Notes: generated from the letters alone by a model not told the origin. Shown: positions 18,712-27,989, counted from the stretch's first letter. The stretch: 64,000 nucleotides of DNA from Gracilibacillus ureilyticus (GCF_900111195.1 NZ_FOGL01000010.1:1-64000), one strand, 5' to 3'. Program-made: numbers and translations.

Positions 18712-19683
18712 TTACCTCATTAACCAATCTAATTGTATACTAAACTCTTCTCTCTGTTCAATCCCTATATCAAAAAAAAAGTTCCGTAAGTTTTTTTCGT
18801 AATTGCTTTGCTGCTCAACAACATCCAACAGTATTTGTTCCCCTCCATCCTCCCGGATACATTGATCAATTTTATCATAGATGTGAATCGGAAAAATGAG
18901 TCTTGCATAACATAATTTCCAGCCAAAAGGTGATAGTGAAGATGAGGATAAATAATCAGTGAGGAACCCCTGGACAGCCGGTTCCTTTAAACCACCCTCT
19001 TTCAGCATGTATGGTCTTAAGAATTCTGCTAAATCCCTCGCTGCATGGTCATATATTAAATCATGTATCCAAATAAATTTATTCTCTAATTGGTTATGTA
19101 ACCTGCCAAAAGCAAATACCGCCTGATCATATTGATTAAAATACTGATCTTTCTCCACAATATTTAAATATTGGACAGCATTTTCTGATAATCCAATAAT
19201 ATATGGGAATATATCAGCAAGTGTACGCATAAATGGTGGCACAGGACGTTGCTGATAATAAGACTGGAACAACCCCTCATACTGCTCTATTTTACTTATC
19301 CATAACTCTTTCCACCTCCCGTAATTATTTGTCATTTGAGGCTGATAAGGAAATTGATAACCGAAATGATGAAAAAATGCTAAATACTGTCCCTTAGACA
19401 TTCTTTCAACAGATTGAATTTTTGCATAACATACCATGTACTTTTCTTTCCCCAGGGAAGTGATAAATTGATTATGTACATTTAATAGCGGACATACGAC
19501 GTGTCGCATTCCTTGTTCATGAAAATAACTTGCTATTACATATTTCTCCCACGCATCTTCTTCACTCAATGTGACCGGTACGACAAAGTAATAAAATTGA
19601 TCATCAGTGTATGTGGAAAAGGGCTTTTCATCCACTTGTTTACCAGGGGTGTTTATAGGGTAATGCAAAAATATCGGATGCAT
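18712..19683 (-). CDS. yutH: Spore coat-associated protein YutH
   Basis: 323 residues from MHPIFLHYPIN with GGGAGGAA nine bases upstream; the frame upstream is open but lacks signals. The family is distantly kinase-like (CotS/aminoglycoside phosphotransferase fold); FAFGRLHNQLENKFIWIHDLIYDHAARDLAE spans the region equivalent to the catalytic loop, although the canonical HGD motif is not obvious. B. subtilis YutH localises to spores. Expected to be sporulation-controlled. Monocistronic. Confidence 0.85.
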   Translation of the reverse strand: MHPIFLHYPINTPGKQVDEKPFSTYTDDQFYYFVVPVTLSEEDAWEKYVIASYFHEQGMRHVVCPLLNVHNQFITSLGKEKYMVCYAKIQSVERMSKGQYLAFFHHFGYQFPYQPQMTNNYGRWKELWISKIEQYEGLFQSYYQQRPVPPFMRTLADIFPYIIGLSENAVQYLNIVEKDQYFNQYDQAVFAFGRLHNQLENKFIWIHDLIYDHAARDLAEFLRPYMLKEGGLKEPAVQGFLTDYLSSSSLSPFGWKLCYARLIFPIHIYDKIDQCIREDGGEQILLDVVEQQSNYEKNLRNFFFDIGIEQREEFSIQLDWLMR

Positions 19684-19781
19684 ACTTATTTCCTCCCTTA
19701 AGGTATGATTCATATCTTTCTGGTATAATAATATATGTAAATATGTTGATAAAAATGAAGTGTATAGGATGTGATGGAAGA

Positions 19782-20285
19782 ATGGAAAAATCAGAACTGG
19801 AATTGAAAGCACGTCAATTGCTAAAAGAGCGTGGCGTTGAAATTGAAGACATCGCAGAGTTAGTGTATTACCTTCAAAACAAATATCAAGAGAATCTAAC
19901 TATGGAAGATTGTTATGAGAATGTTGATCGCGTGTTAATGAAGCGGGAAGTGCAGAACGCTATCTTAACAGGGATTGAATTAGATCTGTTGGCAGAACAA
20001 AAAAAGTTAGCTTCACCATTACAGGAAATTATCGCAACAGATGAAAGCCTATATGGGATTGATGAAGTTATTGCCTTATCAATCGTAAATGTTTATGGTT
20101 CGATCGGATTCACAAACTACGGCTATATCGATAAAGTTAAACCTGGAATACTGGAAAAACTTAATGACAAATCTGATGGTGACTGCCATACTTTTTTAGA
20201 TGACATAGTCGGAGCAATAGCAGCGGCTGCCTCATCAAGATTGGCCCATGGTGCTGCTAACAATAAAAGTGTTGATGACGAATAA
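19782..20285 (+). CDS. yutG: Phosphatidylglycerophosphatase A-related protein YutG
   Basis: 167 residues from MEKSELELKARQ, with GGAAG close upstream. PgpA-like domain with the KVKPGILEKLNDKSDGDCHTFLDD region. It is soluble, unlike membrane PgpA enzymes. B. subtilis YutG is in this family; a lipid phosphatase role is possible but unproven. Divergent from yutH, ends in a compact terminator. Confidence 0.85.
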   Translation: MEKSELELKARQLLKERGVEIEDIAELVYYLQNKYQENLTMEDCYENVDRVLMKREVQNAILTGIELDLLAEQKKLASPLQEIIATDESLYGIDEVIALSIVNVYGSIGFTNYGYIDKVKPGILEKLNDKSDGDCHTFLDDIVGAIAAAASSRLAHGAANNKSVDDE

Positions 20286-20295
20286 AAATCATTCG

Positions 20296-20317
20296 CCCCT
20301 ATTATTAGGGGTTTTTT
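20296..20317 (+). terminator. Terminator after yutG
   Basis: CCCCTA-TTAT-TAGGGG followed by T6; overlaps the last codons of the convergent DUF454 gene. Confidence 0.9.
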
Positions 20318-20685
20318 GATTTTAATAGTGGGGATGTTAAGATAAAAACCGTAACAGATGCAGCGACAATCAGCATGAAAACTTTAACGAACAAGAGCGG
20401 AATGATAAGTAGTGTGAAAATTACACTAACCCACACAACTAATATGGCAAAGAGTTTTATTCTTAAAGGGACACCAAGACCTTTCTGGTAATCTGTAATA
20501 TAATGACCAAAATACCGGTTTGTTACTAGCCAGTTGTGTAAGGTTGGGGAAGATTTTCCAAAGCAGAAAGCTGCAAGGATTATCAAAGGGGTTGTTGGCA
20601 GTATTGGGACAATAATACCTATTAAACCCACAATCAAGCTTGTCAATCCTCCTGTAAGCCACAAAATTCTCCTTATATTGAACAT
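20305..20685 (-). CDS. DUF454 / YbaN-family inner membrane protein
   Basis: 126 residues. The signature VPILPTTPLIILAAFCFGKSS covers about 26-46, followed by LHNWLVTNRYFGHYITDY. Hydrophobic segments lie near 8-28, 30-42, 75-95 and 98-118. The function is unknown. Starts 7 bp after the mobA stop, so probably co-transcribed with it. Confidence 0.88.
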   Translation of the reverse strand: MFNIRRILWLTGGLTSLIVGLIGIIVPILPTTPLIILAAFCFGKSSPTLHNWLVTNRYFGHYITDYQKGLGVPLRIKLFAILVVWVSVIFTLLIIPLLFVKVFMLIVAASVTVFILTSPLLKSKNP

Positions 20686-20692
20686 ATATCAG

Positions 20693-21268
20693 TCACTCCA
20701 AATTAATTTTGCTGAATTCCTCTTTTGTATTTATATTACTAAAGCATTTCACATAATGGTCACCAAAGGGTACATATTTTGCATGTATCTGTTCCAGAAA
20801 TCCATGCATCGACCTTTTATCTTTGGATAACAAGTCATATATTGTCTGTTTTACAGAATTATGATAGGAAGCAATCATTGGCTGTTTTCTATCCTTTACA
20901 ACCGGTATATATGCCTGAATACCTGAATCAGGCGACGGAAGCAATTTTTTTAAAATTTCACCTGTCATACATGGTGTATCTACCGGAAGCACCGTATACC
21001 ATTCAGACTCAACTTGTTTCATTCCGGAATATAATCCTGCCAGAGGGCCCATTCCGCGAAAAGAATCATCATCCACTATTACAGTGAGCTGATGATCGAA
21101 TCGTTCGATATACTCCTCTTTCGTTACAATGATGATATTATCAGTTACACTGTTCAATGCCTCCACACTATGCAGATAAAAATCTTTATTCTTATATTTA
21201 GCAAATGCTTTAGGTTCATGAAAGCGGCTTGATTCTCCTCCCGCTATTATTAAACCGGTAATATCCAT
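20693..21268 (-). CDS. mobA: Molybdenum cofactor guanylyltransferase MobA
   Basis: 191 residues. The N-terminal LIIAGGESSRFHEPKAF (6-22) is the NTP-binding motif; DDSFRGMGPLAGLYSGM and LPVDTPCM carry the Mg2+ and guanine contacts. It attaches GMP to molybdopterin for bis-MGD enzymes such as nitrate reductase. Divergent from fnr. This gene links the island to MGD-dependent respiration. Confidence 0.93.
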   Translation of the reverse strand: MDITGLIIAGGESSRFHEPKAFAKYKNKDFYLHSVEALNSVTDNIIIVTKEEYIERFDHQLTVIVDDDSFRGMGPLAGLYSGMKQVESEWYTVLPVDTPCMTGEILKKLLPSPDSGIQAYIPVVKDRKQPMIASYHNSVKQTIYDLLSKDKRSMHGFLEQIHAKYVPFGDHYVKCFSNINTKEEFSKINLE

Positions 21269-21427
21269 TAATTGATCCCTCTCTTCACAAAATATTCACG
21301 ATTATGTAACAAAACTGTATATTTCCTGTACGCTTTCGTTCCAGTTTATATGCTATGATGAAGACAACAGTAAACAGGTATCTAAAATACCGGTTTTTAC
21401 TTCCTTATAATATTGGAGGGTTCCATC

Positions 21428-22153
21428 ATGCAACCTGTTAAAAATAAATACTCACACCATAAACACGTGGATACTATTTCATTTGAATTAAGAAAATTAC
21501 TGGAATCAATCAGCCAGACAAAGAAGACAGAAAAGAATACTTTTTTATTTCAGGAAGGTATGGATGCAGAAGAAATATACATTTTGAAATCGGGACGTAT
21601 TCAAATAGAAAAATTGACCGCTGATGGCAAAGAATTAACTTTAAGAATCTGCAAAACAAATGATTTAATCGGTGAACTGACATTATTTAGCGATGATCCG
21701 AAATATTTATTAAGTGCCCGTGTTTTAACAGAAGGTGAAATCCTCGTTATAAAACGTGATTTACTGGAAAAGGAATTAATTAAAGATGGTGAGCTAACTT
21801 TTGAATTCATGCGATGGGTTAGTAACCATATGCGCATATTCCAGTCTAAAATTCGTGATCTGCTGCTAAATGGAAAAAAAGGCGCTCTGTACAGTACACT
21901 GATTCGACTTACAAACAGTTATGGAATAGAAACTAATGACGGCATATTAATTGAAATGGCTTTGACGAATCAACAACTGGCAAATTTCTGTGCTGCTACA
22001 CGCGAGAGTGTCAATCGTATGCTTAGTGAATTACGAAAATCTGATATTATCAATATAAGTAAAAACGGGCATATTGTCGTAAAAGATGTAGAGTTTTTAC
22101 GGCAGGAAATAGGTTGTGAAAACTGCCCTGTAGAAATTTGTAATATTAACTAA
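21428..22153 (+). CDS. fnr: Anaerobic regulator Fnr with C-terminal 4Fe-4S ligands
   Basis: 241 residues from MQPVKNK with GGAGGG upstream. cAMP-type beta-barrel (about 25-130), dimer helix, and HTH (TNQQLANFCAATRESVNRML, 180-199) with the E-SVNR reading pattern of Fnr. The C-terminus has C230, C233 and C238, and D144 lies in the dimer helix. In B. subtilis Fnr the cluster ligands are C227, C230, C235 and D141; all four are shifted here by exactly three. It therefore senses oxygen through a 4Fe-4S cluster. Its 3' end overlaps mobB. Confidence 0.94.
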   Translation: MQPVKNKYSHHKHVDTISFELRKLLESISQTKKTEKNTFLFQEGMDAEEIYILKSGRIQIEKLTADGKELTLRICKTNDLIGELTLFSDDPKYLLSARVLTEGEILVIKRDLLEKELIKDGELTFEFMRWVSNHMRIFQSKIRDLLLNGKKGALYSTLIRLTNSYGIETNDGILIEMALTNQQLANFCAATRESVNRMLSELRKSDIINISKNGHIVVKDVEFLRQEIGCENCPVEICNIN

Positions 22154-22662
22154 GTAACTGAACGGAATTCAGATAGTTGTTGCTGAATTGCCTGAATTAA
22201 TATTTCTTTGTTATGATATAATGGTTTACTCGCATGGCTGATGGAAGGGTCTTGCGAATAAACCATTTTTATATTAGTTAATTCATCAAGTAAGCGGCAA
22301 TCTTCCCTATTGCGAATTAAGACAATTTTAGGATAATCTTTATATTTAAACCCTTCGATCACTGTGATGCTAATACCGCCATCATTATATAACTTTAAAA
22401 TTTTTTCAACAGAAACTGATTCATTTTTCATTCGAATCTCTGTTGTTTTCTCACCTATTACTGCCGTATGTGCAGCACCCGCTATCCAGTGTTTGTCTGT
22501 ATCTGTATTTGTTACAATGTCTGGTTCTCCACCATGTCCATGATGCTTGATAGTGGCCACCTTGCAGTTTTTTTGCTGCAAACACTTTATTAGTTCGACA
22601 GCCAATGATGTTTTCCCGCTGTTTTTATATCCAACTATTTGAATGACAAACAATAACCTCAC
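22150..22662 (-). CDS. mobB: Molybdopterin-guanine dinucleotide biosynthesis adapter MobB
   Basis: About 170 residues. P-loop GYKNSGKTSLA near 11-21, then KVATIKHHGHGG, as in MobB GTP-binding proteins that assist MobA. The start is uncertain: GTG at 22662 and TTG at 22653 are both weakly supported, and many homologues begin near IQIVGYKN. Last gene of the moaA operon; convergent with fnr, with stop codons overlapping by 4 bp. Confidence 0.9.
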   Translation of the reverse strand: MRLLFVIQIVGYKNSGKTSLAVELIKCLQQKNCKVATIKHHGHGGEPDIVTNTDTDKHWIAGAAHTAVIGEKTTEIRMKNESVSVEKILKLYNDGGISITVIEGFKYKDYPKIVLIRNREDCRLLDELTNIKMVYSQDPSISHASKPLYHNKEILIQAIQQQLSEFRSVT

Positions 22663-22699
22663 ACTCTCGTATCATTTTGGTGATAAATATAATGGCGGC

Positions 22700-22933
22700 T
22701 CATCCTCCACTTACTGGTGGTATAATTGCTACAGTGTCTCCCGCTCTTACTATATCTGTATCAAGTGCGTATGCTTCATTTACAGCAACCATTGATTCAC
22801 TAACCTGGTTAATCTTTAATTGATTAATCAAATATTCTCTTAATTCTTTTACTGTTATTTCTTCGGTATCCAATTCTATTCTTTCTTTACCTGTTTCCTG
22901 TTGTATCTGGGCAAAAAATAAAATGTTTATCAT
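22700..22933 (-). CDS. moaD: Molybdopterin synthase small subunit MoaD
   Basis: 77 residues from the second ATG (MINILFF), which has AAAGGA nine bases upstream; the first ATG abuts that site. Ubiquitin-like fold ending in Gly-Gly (PPVSGG), the residue thiocarboxylated after adenylation by MoeB. Sits directly after moaE. Confidence 0.94.
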   Translation of the reverse strand: MINILFFAQIQQETGKERIELDTEEITVKELREYLINQLKINQVSESMVAVNEAYALDTDIVRAGDTVAIIPPVSGG

Positions 22934-22938
22934 ATGAA

Positions 22939-23403
22939 TCATTCCTTTATCTCAGGGTAACCTGATGGATAGGCGGTATCTTCTAACTGATTACCAATCC
23001 ACTCATCTCCATCTTCCCATTTTTCTTTCTTCCAAATCGGTACTATTTGCTTGATCCGCTCAATTGCATATTCATTAGCCTGATAAGCTGCTTTTCGATG
23101 AGGAGAAGAAACTGCAATGACAACTGCTGCTTCTGATATTTCTAACCTTCCAATTCGATGTGTAATTGCAACAGCCGTGTTTTCCCACTTTTCCTCGATT
23201 TCTTTACCAATTTGTGCAAGCATCTTTTCGGCCATTGGCACATATGCTTGGTATTGTAAAAATATTGTACGTTTCCCTTTAGTAAATTCCCTGACTGTCC
23301 CAATAAATGTGGTGACTGCCCCTGCTTCCCTGCGTTCCACTTTCTTTATTAAATCATTGATTACTATCGGCTCTTCCACAATTTCATACATTTTTTCAGA
23401 CAT
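22939..23403 (-). CDS. moaE: Molybdopterin synthase catalytic subunit MoaE
   Basis: 154 residues. Typical motifs are GAVTTFIGTVRE near 29-40, the HRIGRLEISEAAVVIAVSSPHRKAAY block near 85-110, and KQIVPIWKKEKWEDG near 128, which holds the active-site lysines. With MoaD it converts precursor Z (cPMP) to molybdopterin. AAGGAG lies ten bases before the ATG. Confidence 0.95.
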   Translation of the reverse strand: MSEKMYEIVEEPIVINDLIKKVERREAGAVTTFIGTVREFTKGKRTIFLQYQAYVPMAEKMLAQIGKEIEEKWENTAVAITHRIGRLEISEAAVVIAVSSPHRKAAYQANEYAIERIKQIVPIWKKEKWEDGDEWIGNQLEDTAYPSGYPEIKE

Positions 23404-23420
23404 GATCAGAATCTCCTTAG

Positions 23421-24656
23421 CTATACATTTTCCAATAAACAGATTTCCACCGTTTCTCCTTTATTGTATCCGTTAGTGCCTCCAGGTAGATGGATGAAAC
23501 AATTCGCTTCAGCAAGTGAATGAACCATATTCGATTTATCTTTCCCAGATGGAGAAACCTCTACCTTTCCTCCTGTTAATTCATAATGACCGCGAATAAA
23601 CCGGTCAAACGGGTTAGCCTTAGTAAAGGGTACAGAAAGGGTCGCCTTTGCCTTCTTCATACCCACTTGATTTCTGCCGACAAAAGTATCTATCACTGGT
23701 TTCACAAACAGTTCAAAACCAACATAACATGCAGATGGATTGCCAGATAACCCAAATAATAGTTGACCGTCTAATTCAGCTACAGTTGTTACGCTGCCTG
23801 GTCTCATCCTGATTTTATTAAATAAAACATTTGCCTGAAAATGTTTGTATATATCTGGAAGCAGATCAAAATCACCGACAGACACTCCGCCTGTTGTAAT
23901 TAAGAAATCTACTTCGGTCATTGCACTCTTCATTTGTTCAATGCATGTATCGAGCTGATCACTAAACTGACCAAAATACTTAGCAATAGCACCTGCGCGT
24001 TCAATTTGTGCAATCATCATATATGAATTACTATTGCGAATCTTTCCATCTTGTAATTCTTCATCCACTTCCAGTAATTCACTGCCTGTAGCAATCACTC
24101 CAATAACAGGCTTTTTACTTACAGGCACATTTTTGTATCCGAAAGTAGCTAGAAGAGCTACAATACCCGGGTTAATAATTTTCCCTTTCGGCACAATTAC
24201 CGTGTTCTTCTTTACGTCTTCCCCTGCCAGTGATATGTTCTGAAGGTTCTCCATTTGTTTTTTAACGGCAACTTGGTCATTATCTAACGTTTCTGTATCC
24301 TCCAGCATAATAACTGTATCAGCACCATCCGGGATGGCTGCACCTGTCATTATTCTTACTGCTTCTTTTTCTTTTACTGTATCCTGAAATACACTTCCAG
24401 CTCCGATATGACCGACAACTCGGAAAACGACTGGATTGTCGGTACTTGCATTACTTGTATCAGAAGATTTTATTGCATATCCGTCGTACGGAGAGCGGTT
24501 AAAAGCGGGGACATCGTGATCTGCAATTATGTCGCTGGCTAAAATCCTGCCATTCGCTTGCTTGATATCAATATACTCGATCTCTCCTGTTTTACGGTAT
24601 TTCATCACTCTCTTTATTGCATCCTCTACTGTAATTGGATTTCGTTTTTCGACCAT
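23421..24656 (-). CDS. moeA: Molybdopterin molybdenumtransferase MoeA
   Basis: 411 residues from the second ATG (MVEKRNP), eight bases after AAAGGA. Motifs: FNRSPYDGYAI near 50, RIMTGAAIPDGADTVIM near 100, the MoCF domain TTGGVSVGDFD near 255 and LFGLSGNPSACYV near 305. Inserts molybdate into adenylylated molybdopterin. Twelve bp downstream of moeB. Confidence 0.95.
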   Translation of the reverse strand: MVEKRNPITVEDAIKRVMKYRKTGEIEYIDIKQANGRILASDIIADHDVPAFNRSPYDGYAIKSSDTSNASTDNPVVFRVVGHIGAGSVFQDTVKEKEAVRIMTGAAIPDGADTVIMLEDTETLDNDQVAVKKQMENLQNISLAGEDVKKNTVIVPKGKIINPGIVALLATFGYKNVPVSKKPVIGVIATGSELLEVDEELQDGKIRNSNSYMMIAQIERAGAIAKYFGQFSDQLDTCIEQMKSAMTEVDFLITTGGVSVGDFDLLPDIYKHFQANVLFNKIRMRPGSVTTVAELDGQLLFGLSGNPSACYVGFELFVKPVIDTFVGRNQVGMKKAKATLSVPFTKANPFDRFIRGHYELTGGKVEVSPSGKDKSNMVHSLAEANCFIHLPGGTNGYNKGETVEICLLENV

Positions 24657-24668
24657 ACCATTCATCCT

Positions 24669-25682
24669 TTATCCGACCATTTGATAATAAATTTTTTTTG
24701 CTTCTTTAATAGAATTTGTGCCATGAATAAAAGTCCTGCCATCTTTAAAGAAAACCAGCCTGACATCCTTTGTTTCAACGGAAACTAGGAATGGGTTTTC
24801 TGTTACTGTCCCAAAATACTGTAATTTTTTTGCCAGCATTGCAAAATCATATGTCTTTCCTCTGATCTGCACTGTATCTCTTCCGCACAGCACTTCTGTT
24901 TTCGCTTGATTTTCATACTGCAGCGATGGATAAGTAGCATTTTCACCACAGCTTTTGCATGATAGATCTTTCGCCTTGGATACATCAATCATCTGAAACT
25001 GGTTATGCCAAAGATCAAATAATACCAGTTTAGACCGCAGCTGGTCATGGGCATTGATTAATATTTTCATCGCCTCAGTTACCTGATGTGATACTACCAT
25101 TTGAACAGCAGGGCCTATAACACCAACAGAGTCACACGTTGCACCAAACATTGGAGTGATTTTTAACAGGCAATCCAGGCATGGTGTATGTTTCGGTATA
25201 ATAGTAAATGACATTCCCGAGCTGCCTACACATGCACCAAATATCCAAGGGGTCTTATACTTATGGCTAATGTCATTCAGGATAAACCGGATATCAAAAT
25301 TATCGGTTGCATCCATGATAAGATCTGCCTTTTCAACGAGTTGAGGTAAAGTATTGGCAGTAGCATCCATTACAAGTGCATCTACCTTTACATGCCGATT
25401 AATTTTCTTTAAGGCTTCTTTCACTGCAATGGCTTTAGGTGTTTGATCAGCAACATCTTCTTCTGTAAAGAGATGTTGTCTTTGTAAATTCGTTAAATCG
25501 ACATAATCCCGGTCTATTAACGTCAGCTTACCTATACCAGCTCTTGCCAGCATTTCCGCTATCGATGATCCTAAAGCACCGCAGCCAACAATGAGTACAT
25601 GCTTTTTCATTAATTGATCCTGACCATTTGGACCAATAGGTTGAAATAAAGTTTGTCGATGGTAGCGATCCATTACACTCAT
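24669..25682 (-). CDS. moeB: MoeB/ThiF-family adenylyltransferase
   Basis: 337 residues. ATP-binding GCGALGSSIAEMLARAG near 34-50, RDYVDLTNLQRQ with the conserved arginine near 60-71, zinc CxxC pairs (CLDC near 170 and CKSC near 245), and catalytic-loop TCDSVGVIGP. Adenylates the MoaD C-terminus. ThiF activity is possible, but the operon points to Moco. There is no rhodanese domain; the C-terminal 70 residues are a divergent module. Confidence 0.92.
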   Translation of the reverse strand: MSVMDRYHRQTLFQPIGPNGQDQLMKKHVLIVGCGALGSSIAEMLARAGIGKLTLIDRDYVDLTNLQRQHLFTEEDVADQTPKAIAVKEALKKINRHVKVDALVMDATANTLPQLVEKADLIMDATDNFDIRFILNDISHKYKTPWIFGACVGSSGMSFTIIPKHTPCLDCLLKITPMFGATCDSVGVIGPAVQMVVSHQVTEAMKILINAHDQLRSKLVLFDLWHNQFQMIDVSKAKDLSCKSCGENATYPSLQYENQAKTEVLCGRDTVQIRGKTYDFAMLAKKLQYFGTVTENPFLVSVETKDVRLVFFKDGRTFIHGTNSIKEAKKIYYQMVG

Positions 25683-25710
25683 TACTTGTACCTCGCTTTA
25701 CTAGATTTCA

Positions 25711-26727
25711 TTATCCTCCAATATAGGACATTTCTATTTTCTTCCGCTTTTTGGCTGTTTCTTCTGTTCTTTCATCAGAGTATCGATCTTCTCTCTTTTG
25801 CCAACGGTTAATAATGGTATTTTTCAGTTCTTCATTGCTAATACCTTCACGCAAAATATCTTTCAGATTGAATCCGGTACCTGCGAACAGACATGTATAA
25901 AAATGGCCGTCTGCAGCTATTCTTGCTCTTGTACAGGAAGAACAGAAAGATTCTGAGACTGAAGTGATAAATCCGACTTCTGTTTCAGTTCCTTTATACC
26001 TGTACCGTTTTGCTACTTCACCAATATAATCAGGTTCTACCGGTTCGAGATCATGCTCTTTAGCAATCATCTCATAAAGTTCTTTCTTAGTTACGACATG
26101 TTGAAAATCCCATCCGTTCGTCTGTCCTACATCCATAAATTCAATAAATCTTAACGTAATACCTCTCTCTTTAAAAAAGTTTGCCATCGATAAGACTTCG
26201 TGATCATTCATTCCTTTTTTTACTACCATATTTATTTTAACAACAAGACCTGCATCTTTTGCTTGCTGAATACTCTTAATAACAGGATGTGAAGGGAAAT
26301 TGCTGTCATTTATCGCCATAAAAGTCTTATCATCTAATGCATCCAGACTGACATTTACCCGTTTTAACCCCGCTGCTTTTAATTTATCCGCCATTTTCCC
26401 AAGCAGGACACCATTTGTCGTTAAACCAATGTCCTCCAATCCTTCCAAACTCGCTAACCTTTCAATTAATTCGTCAATATTTTTCCTTAAAAGTGGTTCA
26501 CCGCCCGTTAGCCGGATTTTCTTTACTCCCAGCTGAAGAAAAGTGCTCGCTAGTCTTTCGATCTCTTCAAATGTTAACAGATGCTCTTTCGGCAAAAAAG
26601 CGAAATCTTTACCGAATATTTCCCTTGGCATGCAATAACGGCAACGAAAATTACACCGGTCTGTTACCGAAATACGCAAATCCTGTAGTACTCGACCAAA
26701 TTTATCTGTAATGACTGCTTGCTGCAT
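25711..26727 (-). CDS. moaA: GTP 3',8-cyclase MoaA (radical SAM)
   Basis: 338 residues from [12 protein letters not shown], with GGGAG eight bases upstream. The SAM cluster CNFRCRYC is C25, C29 and C32; the second cluster is in [11 protein letters not shown] and YTCLF near 262-288. First step of Moco synthesis. First gene of the moaA-moeB-moeA-moaE-moaD-mobB operon. moaC is not in the window, so it must lie elsewhere. Expression is predicted to be Fnr-dependent (26764-26806). Confidence 0.95.
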   Translation of the reverse strand: MQQAVITDKFGRVLQDLRISVTDRCNFRCRYCMPREIFGKDFAFLPKEHLLTFEEIERLASTFLQLGVKKIRLTGGEPLLRKNIDELIERLASLEGLEDIGLTTNGVLLGKMADKLKAAGLKRVNVSLDALDDKTFMAINDSNFPSHPVIKSIQQAKDAGLVVKINMVVKKGMNDHEVLSMANFFKERGITLRFIEFMDVGQTNGWDFQHVVTKKELYEMIAKEHDLEPVEPDYIGEVAKRYRYKGTETEVGFITSVSESFCSSCTRARIAADGHFYTCLFAGTGFNLKDILREGISNEELKNTIINRWQKREDRYSDERTEETAKKRKKIEMSYIGG

Positions 26728-26763
26728 TTTATCCGCTCCCATTTGATTAATCGTTGTATTTGT

Positions 26764-26806
26764 ATTAAACCATACTATTCGAAAACTATTTGTGAAGAAT
26801 GTCACA
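26764..26806 (-). promoter_or_regulatory. Fnr-dependent promoter of the moaA operon
   Basis: TGTGA-N6-TCACA is perfect at 26791-26806. A -10 TTTAAT (26764-26769) predicts a start at about 26757, putting the box at -41.5, the standard class II activator position. No -35 hexamer is needed or seen. Confidence 0.8.
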
Positions 26807-26818
26807 ACATCATTTCAA

Positions 26819-27256
26819 TTAACTATCTGTAAAGGTATTGGCAACTCCCGTCTCCTCAGCAAGGTAATGTCTGACTTTCCTGCTGAATTGCTCGTAAATA
26901 CGGTAATTTTTGTCCAATATCTCCTGTATGGACATATGGTTGACTGTTTCATAATCAGAGATCAGATTCCTTCTAATGTGTATAATGGATTGATAAGCCT
27001 CTTCTTCTTCCTCTTTAAGTACCTTCTCGTCAACTAAAATAGAAATAATGTCTGCATAACTTCCAGGGTCTCTCATAACAAAGCCGTCTATCATCATATT
27101 CCCGATATCCAGAATCGATTCAATCAACACATGTGCCAGCCGTTCCAACGCTAATTTATCGTATTCCGTCTTACACTCAAACTCCCTGTATAAACTCAAT
27201 TTCTGATCATAAAAGTTTAATTTACTGTTTAAACGGTTCATATCCACAAAATACAT
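26819..27256 (-). CDS. yutE: DUF86/HEPN-like protein YutE
   Basis: 145 residues, helical, with GGAGG upstream. The family is the HepT/HEPN antitoxin-toxin fold, but no MNT nucleotidyltransferase partner is next to it. The usual R-x(4-6)-H ribonuclease motif appears as RRNLISDY (95-102), with Ser where the His is expected, so RNase activity is doubtful. B. subtilis YutE sits in the same neighbourhood. The function is unknown. Confidence 0.8.
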   Translation of the reverse strand: MYFVDMNRLNSKLNFYDQKLSLYREFECKTEYDKLALERLAHVLIESILDIGNMMIDGFVMRDPGSYADIISILVDEKVLKEEEEEAYQSIIHIRRNLISDYETVNHMSIQEILDKNYRIYEQFSRKVRHYLAEETGVANTFTDS

Positions 27257-27354
27257 ACCTTAACCTCCTTTATGTTTGCGTTTCAATATCCAATTTCCTA
27301 CTTTACTCTCATTCCACAATTTGCTAGGATATAATGAAAAAGGAGTGAAGTGAA

Positions 27355-27642
27355 ATGGAGCTGTCTTACATAAAAAACGAAATCGACACAAGTCAAACTC
27401 GCCTGGTCAGTTTTAAAGGTAATACGATTCGATTTGATCTTGCCATCATATCCTCACCTTTATTTCATCCAAATCATCTCGTAATCGATTTAAATACAAA
27501 TAAATACTCTAAAATCCAAAAAGATACCTTACAGAAGGAAAATTTTGTCGAACATGCCTTCCAATATAATGAAATGGAGGCAGAAGATTTCAGAACTTAT
27601 ATTAAACCTTTGTTAAGTGATGTGAAAAATACTGGAACATAA
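27355..27642 (+). CDS. DUF3055 / SAV0927-family protein (YutC-like)
   Basis: 95 residues with AAAAGGAG upstream. The sequence pattern RLVSFKGNTIRFDLAIISSPLF and the C-terminal EHAFQYNEMEAEDFRTYIKPLL match the DUF3055 family found next to yutD in Bacillus. Cytoplasmic, function unknown. Confidence 0.75.
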   Translation: MELSYIKNEIDTSQTRLVSFKGNTIRFDLAIISSPLFHPNHLVIDLNTNKYSKIQKDTLQKENFVEHAFQYNEMEAEDFRTYIKPLLSDVKNTGT

Positions 27643-27654
27643 ACATATTTGAAT

Positions 27655-27693
27655 AATAGGTGAGATAATCATTGATTTATCTCACCTATTTTT
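27655..27693. terminator. Bidirectional terminator between the DUF3055 gene and yutD
   Basis: Perfect 14-bp arms (27655-27668, 27677-27690), 8-nt loop, T-rich after. Confidence 0.88.
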
Positions 27694-27713
27694 ATTCTGT
27701 ATACTCTGACACA

Positions 27714-27989
27714 TCATTTCACAATTTGTTTTACAACAAAGTAACGGCAGCCAAAATTACAATATTCATATAAGTAATCTTCACATGTACTTATTTTTGT
27801 ATCAAAGGATGCTTTTGGATTTTGGTCATCATAAAACCCTTTTAATCGTAATTGCTCATATCCCCAATCACCGACAATAAAATCATACTTACCGAGCACA
27901 TCGCTGTACCTTTCTTTAAAAGCTCTCTCATCAAATCCTTCACGGTGATCTTCTATCAGCTGATAAGTCTTACCTTGCACTTCGAACAT
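27714..27989 (-). CDS. yutD: DUF1027 protein YutD
   Basis: 91 residues. Diagnostic motifs are FDERAFKERYSDVLGKYDFIVGDWGYEQLRLKGF in two blocks and a C-terminal CNFGCRYFVVK with two cysteines, plus C68 and C76 region cysteines. Conserved in Firmicutes, function unknown. Divergent from lytH. Confidence 0.9.
   Translation of the reverse strand: MFEVQGKTYQLIEDHREGFDERAFKERYSDVLGKYDFIVGDWGYEQLRLKGFYDDQNPKASFDTKISTCEDYLYEYCNFGCRYFVVKQIVK

Noticed and set aside
21269-21427. Fnr box in front of fnr itself
   Set aside because: I looked for TGTGA-N6-TCACA in the mobA-fnr gap and found only loose TTCAC pieces.
26819-27256. HepT-MNT toxin-antitoxin module
   Set aside because: No nucleotidyltransferase partner beside yutE, and the gene is part of a conserved core neighbourhood.
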